From Phlebopus portentosus (taxonomy: Eukaryota; Basidiomycota; Agaricomycetes; Boletales; Boletinellaceae), in contig JAYXKI010000007.1 in NCBI GenBank assembly GCA_037892935.1, positions 1,674,001 through 1,738,000 on the forward strand: a stretch of DNA of 64,000 nucleotides, written 5' to 3'. Position numbers and translations under genes: made by a program. Below the pieces are notes generated by a model that saw only the letters and a program-made list of their open reading frames with translations, searched no databases and was not told the DNA's origin. Shown here in pieces: positions 33,401 to 44,915 of the stretch (position 1 is its first letter; every line of letters begins with the position of its first letter).

Positions 33401-35031
33401 AATATGCATTCCAGTCATCTAATTGCGCTGAGCATGTGTTCTCTGCACAAGATATGCAACACATCAGTCCTGAACCCTATCAGTGGAAGGACATCAAAGG
33501 ACGTCCTGATGCAGACCTCTGGGAGAAAGCAGCCATGGAGGAATTTATCAGTCTGATTGAGAATGGCACATTTGAACCAGTCAGACTACCTCCTGGCAGA
33601 AAGCCCATTGGATGCAGATGGGTGTTCAAGCTCAAGCGCAAGGCAGATGGATCTGTAGACAGGTACAAGGCAAGGCTGGTAGCCAAGGGCTTCTCTCAGC
33701 AACCAGGTCTTGAGTTCTCTCAGGTGTTTGCCCCTACAGCCAAGTGGGCTGCACTTAGAGCCATCCTGGCATTAGCTGCATTTGAAGACCTTGAGCTGTA
33801 TAGTGTTGACATCTCTACTGCTTTCCTCAATGGTGAGATGGAGCATGATGTCTACATGACCCAGCCTGAAGGATTTGAGGACTACTTTGGCCCTGGATTT
33901 GTTCTCAAGCTGATCAAGTCAATTTATGGCCTTAAGCAGGCTGGCCACCAATGGCACAAGAAGCTTGATTCAGTGATGAAGAGTATGGGCTTCAAGTTAG
34001 TGCGCTGTGATTACAGCATTTGGGTGTACAGCAGAGATGAAGTGCATATCATCATTCCAGTCTATGTTGATGACATGACCATTGCTGTAAAGTCTAAGCA
34101 GCAGTATGAGTCTGTCAGAGATGAACTGGCCAAGCACTTTAAACTGCATGAGTTGGGCCCAACCTCATTCCTGCTAGGAGTCCATATTCAGAGAGACCGC
34201 TCCAAGCACTCTATCAGTCTGTCACAGAGACAGTATATTATTGATGTGCTAGAGCGCTTCAGCATGAGCAACTGTGGCACTGTTACTACTCCTCTCCCTG
34301 AGCAGAAGCTCAGCAAGGACATGGCTCCTAAGACCCCTGCAGAAACTGAATACATGAAGCAGGTGCCCTACAAGCAATTAGTTGGTGCACTCATGTACTT
34401 AGCTATTGCTACTAGGCCAGATATTGCCTATGCAGTTGGTGTCTTGGGACGCTTCAGTTCTAATCCTGGTCCAGCTTATTGGAAGGCAGCAAAGCATCTA
34501 TGTTGCTATTTGCAGGGTACAAAAGATTTCAGGTTGACTTATGCACCTGATCCTAAGTCCTCTGAGCTGTTCACTACCTTCTGTGATGCTGACCATGGAG
34601 GAAATGAGGATAACAGACGGTCCACAAGTGGGATGGTTGTCAAGATGGGAACTGGTGCTATCAGCTGGGCTAGCAAGTTGCAGCCCTTTGTGACTCTATC
34701 TACCACTGAAGCAGAATACATTGCTGCTGTTAGTGCAGGACAAGAGATTATGTGGCTGAGAAATCTCTTTACAGAGTTTGGCTATAAATTTGATGCACCC
34801 TCTTCTCTGTATATTGATAACCAGTCTGCTCTGTCTGTGGCAAACAATCCTGAGCATCATGGACGCATGAAACACCTAGATCTGCGCTTCTACTGGTTGA
34901 GAGATGTTGTAGAGGCTGGTCATATCAAAGTGCATTACTTGCCCACTCAGACCATGCCAGCAGACATTATGACCAAAGCACTAAGCAGAGTAAAGGTGCA
35001 GGAGATGTGTAAGATGCTGGGATTATGTTGA
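30491..35031 (+). CDS. Copia gag-pol polyprotein of element A, one frameshift
   Basis: The frame starts at ATG 30491 after a leader of about 1.19 kb. Order: gag (first ~210 residues), zinc knuckle CTFCGIPKHTEENC, protease DTGAT, integrase with HHCC zinc site (WHRRFAHLNH...CEPC) and DDE residues (HSDVHG, DDKGGEY, VAERANR), a Pro/Thr-rich linker, reverse transcriptase (CRWVFKLKRKADG, YVDDM) and RNase H (STTEAEYIAA, IDNQSAL). A G run at about 32774-32778 has five Gs where E has six, giving a -1 shift and stop at 32782; the rest is open to 35031. Otherwise the frame is complete, so the element was probably active or trans-mobilised shortly before insertion. Confidence 0.9.
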
Positions 35032-35058
35032 AGGAAGAAGTGTCAGATCAGGGGGGAG

Positions 35059-35310
35059 TGTTAGAAGTGTGATTCTGACACTCTTAGTATTTTGTAGTTT
35101 ATTGTTCTGTTTATATTCTTCCTTATGTCCGCTTTCTTGATCATGTGATGCTTATGTAATCTCCTGTAAAAGCGGCACAGTCCATTGGTGAGTACTCTAC
35201 ATCAAGTGTACTCACCACTGGACTCAGGTATGTAATTAGACTGCTAATATACATCAAGTGTACTCACCACTGGACTCAGTGGTCCCTTGCTGGATTTGTG
35301 TGATCTAACA
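35059..35310 (+). repeat. 3' LTR of element A
   Basis: Reads as identical to the 5' LTR at 29052-29303. Preceded by the polypurine tract AGGGGGGAG. Confidence 0.95.
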
Positions 35311-37128
35311 CAGTGCGCTTTCAGCCTGTAGTTGGTGGCAAACCTGGACAGTTACTTGAATTTGAGCATGTACTTCATGTTCCTGATCTCAGAAACAATC
35401 TCCTCTCAGTCCTGTATTTGACTCGTTCTAAATCATATGTTGTCACCATTCACCATAACAAGATGCTTTTCCATTGTCATGGAACAGTTCTTTTCACTGC
35501 AAACATCACCTCTTACAATGCAGCAACTCTCAATGGCCATATTGTCCCTACCATTACTTATGCTGCATTCACCAGCACCTGTCCACTTAACACTACACTT
35601 TGGCACAGGCGCTTTGCACATCTCAATCATGGTGATGTAAACAGGTTGATGACTGAGGAGCTAGTCAAAGGAATGGTTGTCAAATCCAAGAGCACTCCAG
35701 ATCCTATCTGTGAACCTTGCATTGCTGGCAAGCAGCACAGGTCTAATGTCTCCAAACTTGCATCTCACAGAGCTTCTGGTCTCCTCCAATTGGTTCACTC
35801 TGATGTTCATGGTCCATTGCCTGTCCAATCTAGACATGGCTTTAAATATTGGATCACCTTCATTGATGATTACAGCCGCTACTGGGCTGTTCTCCCATTG
35901 AAGAAGAAGAGTGATGCATTTGCTGCCTTCAAGCAATTTAAGGCCTATGCAGAGAACCAGTTAGGAGTGAAGATCAAAGCTACTCGTGATGATAAAGGTG
36001 GAGAATATGTGTCTAAGGAATGGGACCAGTTCTGTATTACTACAGGCATCTACAGACAGCACACTATTAGAGATGAACCTCATCAGAATGGTGTTGCAGA
36101 GCGTGCTAACAGGACACTTGCAGAGGGCATTACTACTATGCTTAATGAAGCACACCTGCCCTCTAGCTTCTGGTGGGATGCAGTGGCAGCATTTGTATAT
36201 GTACACAACCACTCTCCCACCTCTGCTGTGTCTGCCAGTACACCCTATGAGCTCTGGTTCCAGTCAAAGCCAGATGTCTCTCACTTGCGTGTATTTGGAT
36301 GCACCTCTTATGTGCTTGTGAAGAAAGATCAACACAAGCAGCTGCAGTCCCACACACAGAAATGTGTGTTTCTAGGCTATCCCTCTAACTATAAAGGCTG
36401 GTTGTTCTGGAATCCACTTACCAGGAAGGAAGTCATTAGTGACTCTGCTCAATTTGATGAGAGAGTCTTCCCTGGTACATCTAGAAACCCAGTTGACTTG
36501 AGGGTGAATATGTCTACACAGACAGAAGACCTGCCAGAACAAGGATGCTATTGATGTTCTGCCAGCTCCTCCTCCACCACCTGCTCCTATGCATCCAGCA
36601 GATCCTCCTATGCCTACACCTACACCTATACCTAGTCCTCCACCCAATCCATCACCTAGTCCTCCTTCACACAGTCCCCCACATCATCCTCCTTCACCAG
36701 CTACTCATCCACCAAAGTGTGAACACACTACTTCACCACTGCTATTTGAGTAGGCCTCAAAGAAACAAAGGCCTGCTTCTCCCTGGTGGCCAGATCCAAT
36801 GTGGAGACCTATTAGATGTCATACCACTGGCTGGTGGGATGTGGACTATGTTGGACAGCGCCTTCCCAGACATGTGCCAGGCTCCCCTATTCCACCATAG
36901 CACTTCAACTTCAACTCAGCAGAGCTAACTGTATCTGACACTGCACCTGACACTGCTTCTGATACTGACTCTGCAGCTCAGCCAGATGTTGTAGAGTAGC
37001 CAGAGCAGGATATTGAGATAGACAGTGACTCACCTGATGAACTGGACATCATGTCAGAAGAGGAGTTACAAGCTGAAGCACTGATATTTGCTGGCCTAAT
37101 GGATTTTGGTGCTAATGCAGGACTAGAG
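35311..37128 (+). pseudogene. Copia copy C0, segment 2 (protease end, integrase, linker)
   Basis: It resumes exactly where segment 1 stopped (duplicated CAGTG). The integrase frame is open to 36554. A short deletion after the CCAGAACA motif then shifts the frame, and several CAG codons in the linker are TAG. It ends at TAGAG (37124-37128), the target of element D. Confidence 0.85.
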
Positions 37129-37381
37129 TGTTAGATCACACAAATCCAGCAAGGGACCACTGAGTCCAGTGGTGAGTACACTTGATGTAATATTAGTAGT
37201 CTAACTACATACCTGAGTCCAGTGGTGAGTACACTTGATGTAGAGTACTCATCAATGGACTGTGCCGCTTTTACAGGAGATTACATAAGCATCACATGAT
37301 CAAGAAAGCGGACATAAGGAAGAATATAAACAGAACAATAAACTACAAAATACTAAGAGTGTCAGAATCACACTTCTAACA
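37129..37381 (-). repeat. 3' LTR of element D
   Basis: 253 bp, complement of TGTTAG...CTAACA. Reads as identical to the LTR at 43150-43402. CTCCCCCCT, the complemented purine tract, is adjacent. Confidence 0.95.
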
Positions 37382-37408
37382 CTCCCCCCTGATCTGACAC
37401 TTCTTCCT

Positions 37409-40400
37409 TTAACATAATCCCAGCATCTTACACATCTCCTGCACCTTTACTCTGCTTAGTGCTTTGGTCATAATGTCTGCTGGCATGGTCTGAGTGGGCA
37501 AGTAATGCACTTTGATATGACCAGCCTCTACAACATCTCTCAACCAGTAGAAGCGCAGATCTAGGTGTTTCATGCGTCCATGATGCTCAGGATTATTTGC
37601 CACAGACAGAGCAGACTGGTTATCAATGTACAGGGAAGAGGGTGCATTAAATTTGTAGCCAAACTCTGTAAAGAGATTTCTCAGCCACATAATCTCTTGT
37701 CCTGCACTAACAGCAGCAATGTATTCTGCTTCAGTGGTGGATAGAGTCACAAAGGGCTGCAACTTGCTAGCCCAGCTGATAGCACCAGTTCCCATCTTGA
37801 CAACCATCCCACTTGTGGACCGTCTGTTATCCTCATTTCCTCCATGGTCAGCATCACAGAAGGTAGTGAACAGCTCAGAGGACTTAGGATCAGGTGCATA
37901 AGTCAACCTGAAATCTTTTGTACCCTGCAAATAGCGACATAGATGCTTTGCTGCCTTCCAATGAGCTGGACCAGGATTAGAACTGAAGCGTCCCAAGACA
38001 CCAACTGCATAGGCAATATCTGGCCTAGTAGCAATAGCTAAGTACATGAGTGCACCAACCAATTGCTTGTAGGGCACCTGCTTCATGTATTCAGTTTCTG
38101 CAGAGGTCTTAGGAGCCATGTCCTTGCTGAGCTTCTGCTCAGGAAGAGGAGTAGTAACAGTGCCACAGTTGCTCATGCTGAAGCGCTCTAGCACATCAAT
38201 AATATACTGTCTCTGTGACAGACTGATAGAGTGCTTGGAGCGGTCTCTCTGAATATGGACTCCTAGCAGGAATGAGGTTGGGCCCAACTCATGCAGTTTA
38301 AAGTGCTTGGCCAGTTCATCTCTGACAGACTCATACTGCTGCTTAGACTTTACAGCAATGGTCATGTCATCAACATAGACTGGAATGATGATATGCACTT
38401 CATCTCTGCTGTACACCCAAATGCTGTAATCACAGCGCACTAACTTGAAGCCCATGCTCTTCATCACTGAATCAAGCTTCTTGTGCCATTGGTGGCCAGC
38501 CTGCTTAAGGCCATAAATTGACTTGATCAGCTTGAGAACAAATCCAGGGCCAAAGTAGTCCTCAAATCCTTCAGGCTGGGTCATGTAGACATCATGCTCC
38601 ATCTCACCATTGAGGAAAGCAGTAGAGATATCAATACTATACAGCTCAAGGTCTTCAAATGCAGCTATTGCCAAGATGGCTCTAAGTGCAGCTCACTTGG
38701 CTGTAGGGGCAAACACCTGAGAGAACTCAAGACCTGGTTGCTGAAAGAAGCCCTTGACTACCAGCCTTGCCTTGTACCTGTCTATAGATCCATCTGCCTT
38801 GCGCTTGAGCTTAAACACCTATCTGCATCTAATGGGCTTTCTACCAGGAGGTAGTCTGACTGGTTCAAATGTACCATTCTCAATCAGACTGATAAATTTC
38901 TCCATAGCTGCTTTCTCTTAGAGGTCTGTATTAGGATGTCCTTTGATGTCCTTCCACTGATAGGGTTCAGGACTAATGTGTTGCACATCTTGTGCAGAGA
39001 ACATATGCTTAGCACAATTAGATGACTGGAATGCATATTCCAGAGCATCTTCATAAGACAGATAGATGACCTCTAGTCCTGCATTAGCACTGAAATCTAT
39101 TAGGCCAGCAAACATCAGTACTTCAGCTTGCAACTCCTCTTCTGACATGATGTCCAGTTTATCAGGTGAGTCACTATCCATCTCAATATCCTGCTCTGGC
39201 TGCTTTATAACATCTGGCTGAGCTATGGAGTCAGTATCAGAAGTAGTGCTAGGTGTAGTGTCAGATACAGTTGGCTTTGCTGAGTTAAAGTTGAAGCATT
39301 GTGGTGGAATAGGAGAGCCTGACATACATCTGGAAAGGTGCTGTCCAACATAGTCCACATCTCACCAGCCAGTAGTATGATGTCTAATAGGTCTCCACAT
39401 TGGATCTGGCCACCAGAGAGAAGTAGGCCTTTGTTTCTTTGAGGCCTGCTCAGATAGCAGTGATGAAATAGTATGTTCACACTTTGATAGATGAGTAGCT
39501 AGTGAAGGAGAATAATGTGAAGAACTGTGTGAAGGAGAACTAGGTGATGGATTAGGTGGAGGACTAGGTGTAGGTGTAGGTGTAGGTGTAGGTGTAGGCA
39601 TAAGAGGATCTGCTGGATGCACAGGAGCAGGTGGAGGAGGAGGAGCTGGCAGAATATCAATAGCATCCTCTACTCTTCCCTGTTCTGACAGGTCTTCTGT
39701 CTGTGTAGGCATATTCACCCTCAAGTCAACTGGGTTTCTAGATGTACCAGGGAAGACTCTCTCATCAAATTGAGCAGAGTCACTAATGACTTCCTTCCTG
39801 GTAAGTGGATTCCAGAACAACCAGCCTTTATAGTTAGAGGGATAGCCTAGGAACACACATTTCTGTGTGTGGGACTGCAGCTGCTTGTGTTGATCTTTCT
39901 TCACAAGCACATAAGAGGTGCATCCAAATACACGCAAGTGAGAGACATCTGGCTTTGACTGGAACCAGAGCTCATAGGGTGTACTGGCAGACACAGCAGA
40001 GGTGGGAGAGCGGTTGTGTACATGTACAAATGCTGCTACTGCATCCCACCAGAAGCTAGAAGGCAGGTGTGCTTCATTAAGCATAGTAGTAATGCCCTCT
40101 GCAAGTGTCCTGTTAGCATGCTCTGCAACACCATTCTGATGAGGTTCATCTCTAATAGTGTGCTGTCTGTGGATGCCTGCAGTAATACAGAACTGGTCCC
40201 ATTCCTTAGACACATATTCTCCACCTTTATCATCACGAGTGGCTTTGATCTTCACTCCTAACTGGTTCTCTGCATAGGCCTTAAATTGCTTGAAAGCAGC
40301 AAATGCATCACTCTTCTTCTTCAATGGGAGAACAGCCCAGTAGCGGCTGTAATCATCAATGAAGGTGATCCAATATTTAAAGCCATGTCTAGATTGAACA

Positions 40401-41962
40401 GGCAATGGACCATGAACATCAGAGTGAACCAATTGGAGGAGACCAGAAGCTCTGTGAGATGCAAGTTTGGAGACATTAGACCTGTGCTGCTTGCCAGCAA
40501 TGCAAGGTTCACAGATAGGATCTGGAGTGCTTTTGGATTTGACAACCATTCCTTTGACTAGCTCCTCAGTCATCAACCTGTTTACATCACCATGATTGAG
40601 ATGTGCAAAGCGCCTGTGCCAAAGTGTAGTGTCAAGTGGACAGGTGCTGGTGAATGCAGCATAAGCAATGGTAGGGACAATATGGCCATTGAGAGTTGCT
40701 GCATTGTAAGAGGTGATGTTTGCAGTGAAAAGAACTGTTCCATGACGATGGAAAAGCATCTTGTTATGGTGAATGGTGACAACATATGATTTGGAACGAG
40801 TCAAATACAGGACTGAGAGGAGATTGTTTCTGAGATCAGGAACATGAAGTACACGCTCAAATTCAAGTAACTGTCCAGGTTTGCCACCAACTACAGGCTG
40901 AAAGCGCACTGTGCCAATGCCAACTGAATAAATAACTTGGTTGTTGGCTAAACGAATAGGGGTGTGATTTGTTGAGTATTTGGTAAACCAATGACGATGT
41001 GGAGTCATGTGGCAAGTGGCACCTGTGTCAGCAATCCAGTCAGTTCCTGCATCTGGGATAAGAGGTGAATGGGGATTGGTGTAGTCAAGAGCACTTGCAT
41101 TGCCAGCAAATTCAGCAGATTCAGCAGATTCATCTTGTTGGGCAACATGGGCCTTCTGGCCCTTCCTGCCCTTCCTCCTCTTCTCTTCCCTGTTCTTCTT
41201 AGCCCTGACATGTGCATCCTTAGAAGCTGCCTGCTTCATATAGCAGTTCTCCTCTGTGTGCTTAGGAATACCACAGAAGGTGCAAGTGACACCTTGAGAG
41301 GAGATAGGCTTTACAGCACTACTAGTGGATGTGAACATGGCCTGGGGCTGAAGCTGAATGCGCTCTTGACGGTTCTGCTGCTCTTAGGCAAATGCCTCCT
41401 TAAGGTTATTCCACTTGAATTCCTTCATAAGGAGCACTGCAGAGCGAAAGGAAGCATAGTCCTCAGGAAGAGCACGAATCAGACATGCACATGCAAGCTC
41501 ATTCTCAAACTCCTCAAGTTTGAGGGTGCTAGAACGAGTGCTTCTGATCTTGTGCAGTGCTAGCTCAACCCTACTCACCAGATTGGTGAGGGACTCATCT
41601 TTCTTCTTGGTGATGTTGAAGAACTCATCATAGGCATTAAAGCGCGCAGCTGGGTTGTCCTGCTCATTGATCTTCTGAAGCTCAGTCCACATCTTGACTG
41701 GATCATCCATGTAGTCCTGCACCATAACCTGCATGCTATGCTCAATTCTCTGATAGATCAGGCCTGCAGCTTGCTCAGCCTTCTCTTCCCAGAGCTGGAC
41801 AGCCTCTGCTGGAGCACTAGGCTTAGCTTCCTGACCAGAGGTCAGGCGCCACAACTTCTTGACTTGAAGTGCAGCACGCATATCATGCTTCCAGACAGAG
41901 TAATTGCTGTCATTGAGCTTGGTGATAGTAGATAGCGTCTCAGAGGTGACAGGATCAGACAT
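37409..41962 (-). pseudogene. Copia gag-pol of element D, several stops
   Basis: Same domain order as element A. Gag starts at 41962. Stops: TAA for CAA in gag near 41381-41383, TGA for TGG near 39360, TAA for TGG near 38917 and TGA for TGG near 38690. The last three lie in a patch of about 0.9 kb (roughly 38630-39560) full of C-to-T and G-to-A changes (for example GRPDADL to GHPNTDL and CAEHV to CAKHM), while RT/RNase H (37409-38620) and integrase (39600-41300) are nearly clean. The RT motif YVDDM and the integrase DDE residues are intact. Confidence 0.9.
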
Positions 41963-43149
41963 GATAGTTGAAATGAGGTGTGGATGAGAGTGGACAGATG
42001 ATGCTTAGAAGAAATAAGCAGTAAGAGAGCAATGAGGGAAAGAGCGCTAACAAAATTTATGCCTGGAGGTGACAGATCAATGCCAACCAGTGCAGTCTTC
42101 TACAGTCACTGAAGTATACACAGATTTGCCGCAAGACAGTGCTGGTCTGTTGGTCTGCTAAGACCCCGCAGGCACCGCTAACTGAGAGAGGCTCTAGGCT
42201 TAAGTAGACACTCAAAGAATGACTACAACCAGCGAACTAAGGCCGGGCAGGCAAGCTTCACAGTCTGTAGGCTAGGCTGATCCAACAACAGTGATGGAGC
42301 CACACACCAATTAACACCAGAGCTGCCAGACACAAAATGCAGCACAGAGAGGGAATGGATGGGCGGAACGGTGCGCAAATTGGCACGCAGATAGAGGACG
42401 ACGAGCGGAATCGAACGGTGCAAAGAGCACGCGGATCGGATCAGCGGATCGGCAGCAATCAATGATTTCTGTCGGCACAAGAATAGCCCACAGCGCAGTT
42501 AAACCGCGGCCGCTCAGGCTGAAACTTGGTGGAAGTATGCACAGGTATGGGAGCCGTATGCACACCAAAGGGTGTCCGGATCGGATCAGCGGTTGCCGAG
42601 AAAATCGAAAGTTGGCAAAATAAGGTGCAAAACAAAGATCCTTCAATAAGTCGGCGAGTTCTTGACCGATTTGGCTGAAACTTCGCGACAAAGGACGTGG
42701 AAATAGGCCGGATAGACGTGCCAAATTTCGTGAGAAACGGATCAGCGGTTCACCCGGGATAGGCAATGCAACTTCGAAAATAGCCAAAAGTGATAGGGCT
42801 ATAGCGGTGTCAAATCGCAACGGATCGAGCTGAAACTCGGCAGGACAGTAGGCCTATATGGGCCGAGTAAACGTGCCAAAGGGCGTCGAAAACGGCTGGA
42901 TGGTTGTGGAGCAATCAAGCGGCGGAGTTTTGGGGAGATTTGGCACTAATAAAGGCCAAAGAAGAAGGCAGAGGGCTCTGGGACTGTGGAAACTGCACAG
43001 AAGGGTGCAGAGGATGATGGGAACACTAGGAACACACCAAAAGGCCAGTCCAGAACACCAAAAGCTTCTCTGACAACAGCAGCAGCTCTCCAAACCCAAA
43101 AACTCAAAAATGCGGCAGTGCAGACAGCTAGAGCTCAAGGCTCATAACC

Positions 43150-43402
43150 TGTTAGATCACACAAATCCAGCAAGGGACCACTGAGTCCAGTGGTGAGTAC
43201 ACTTGATGTAATATTAGTAGTCTAACTACATACCTGAGTCCAGTGGTGAGTACACTTGATGTAGAGTACTCATCAATGGACTGTGCCGCTTTTACAGGAG
43301 ATTACATAAGCATCACATGATCAAGAAAGCGGACATAAGGAAGAATATAAACAGAACAATAAACTACAAAATACTAAGAGTGTCAGAATCACACTTCTAA
43401 CA
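43150..43402 (-). repeat. 5' LTR of element D
   Basis: 253 bp, partner of 37129-37381. The leader and primer site lie at lower coordinates. Confidence 0.95.
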
Positions 43403-43477
43403 TAGAGGACATCTATCTGTCTTATGAAGATGCTCTAGAATATGCATTCCAGTCATCTAATTGCGCTGAGCATGTGT
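43403..43477 (+). pseudogene. Copia copy C0, segment 3 (75 bp of linker)
   Basis: This fragment continues C0 from TAGAG and encodes the linker stretch DIYLSYEDALEYAFQSS up to TGTGT (43473-43477), where element E is inserted. It shows that D and E landed about 75 bp apart in the same parent copy. Confidence 0.9.
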
Positions 43478-43729
43478 TGTTAGAAGTGTGATCCTGACAC
43501 TGTTATTATTCTTTATTATTCTGTTTATATTATATTCTTCTTTATATCTACTTTCCTGATCATATGATGCTTATGTAATCTTCTGTAAAAGCGGCACAGT
43601 CCATTGGTGAGTACTCTACATCTAGTGTACTCACCACTGGACTCAGGTATGTAGTTAGACTGTTAATCTACATCTAGTGTACTCACCACTGGACTCAGTG
43701 GTCCATTGCTGGACTTGTGTGATCTAACA
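43478..43729 (+). repeat. 5' LTR of element E
   Basis: TGTTAG...CTAACA, 252 bp, followed directly by the half initiator-Met primer site at 43730-43740. Confidence 0.95.
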
Positions 43730-44915
43730 GGTTATGAGCCTTGAGCTCTAGCTGTCTGCACTGCCGCATTTTTGAGTTTTTGGGTTTAGAGAGCTGCTGT
43801 TGTTGTCAGAGAAGCCTTTGGTGTTCTGGACTGGCCTTTTGGTGTGTTCCTAGTGTTCCCATCATCTTCTGCACTCTTCTGTGCAGTTTCCACAGTCCCA
43901 GAGCCCTCTGCTGCTTTCTTTGGCTGTTATCAGTGCCAAATCTCCCCAAAACTTCGACGCTTGATTGCTCCACAACCGTCCAGCCGTTTTCGACGCCCTT
44001 TCGCACGTTTACTTGGCCCATATAGGCCTACTGTCCTGCCAAGTTTCAGCCCGATCCGTCGCGATTTGACGCCGCTGCAGTTCTATCAATTTGGGCTATC
44101 TTCGAAGTTGCATTGCCTATTCCGGAGGAACCGCTGATCCGTTTCTCACGAAACTTGGCACGTCTATTTGGCCTATTGCAACGTCCTTTGTCGCGAAGTT
44201 TCAGCCAAATCGGTCAAGAACTCGCCGACTTATTGCAGGTTCTCTGTTTTGAACCCCATTTTGCCAATTTCTGATTTTCTCGGCATCCGTTAATCCGATC
44301 CGGACGCCCTTTGGTGTGCATACGGCTCCCATACCTCTGCATCCTTCCACCAAGTTTCAGCTTAATCGACTGCGGTTTAACTGCGCTGCTGGCTGTTCTT
44401 GTTCTGTCGGAAATTGTTGATTTCCGCCGATCCGCTGATCCGATCCGCGTGATCGTTGCACCGTTCGATTCGGCTCGTTGCCCTCTATCTGCGTGCCAAT
44501 TTGCGCACCAATCCGCCTATCCGTTCCCTCTCTGCGCTGCATTTTGTGTCTGGCAGCTCTGGTGTCAATTGGTGTGTGGCTCCATCACTGTTGTTGGATC
44601 AGCCTAGCCTACAGACTGTGAAGCTTGCCTGCCCGGCCTTAGTTCGCTAGTTGTAGTCGCTCTTTGAGTGTCTACTTAAGCCTAGAGCCTCTCTCAGTTA
44701 GCGGTGCCTGTGGGGTCTTAGCAGACTAACAGACCAGCACTGTCTTGCGGCAAATCTGTGTATACTTCAGCGACTGTAGAAGACTGCACTGGTTGGCATT
44801 GATCTGTCACCTCCAGGCATAATTTTGTTAGTGCTCTCTCCCTCATTACTCCCTCACTGCTTATTTCTTCTGAGCATCACCTGTCCACTCTCATCCACAC
44901 CTCATTCCAACAATC

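Larger units (their letters stand above)
29052..35310 (+). mobile_element. Full-length Ty1/copia retrotransposon, element A
   Basis: The two 252-bp LTRs (29052-29303 and 35059-35310) read as identical. Target duplication CAGTG is at 29047-29051 and 35311-35315. The primer-binding site GGTTATGAGCC directly follows the 5' LTR at 29304, and the purine tract AGGGGGGAG directly precedes the 3' LTR. Identical LTRs indicate a recent insertion, into copy C0. Confidence 0.95.
37129..43402 (-). mobile_element. Full-length Ty1/copia retrotransposon, element D
   Basis: LTRs 37129-37381 and 43150-43402 (253 bp each) read as identical. Target duplication TAGAG is at 37124-37128 and 43403-43407. The element is inverted relative to its host copy C0, with its primer site at 43139-43149 and purine tract at 37382-37390. 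The coding region is broken by stops, although the LTRs indicate a recent insertion. Confidence 0.95.
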
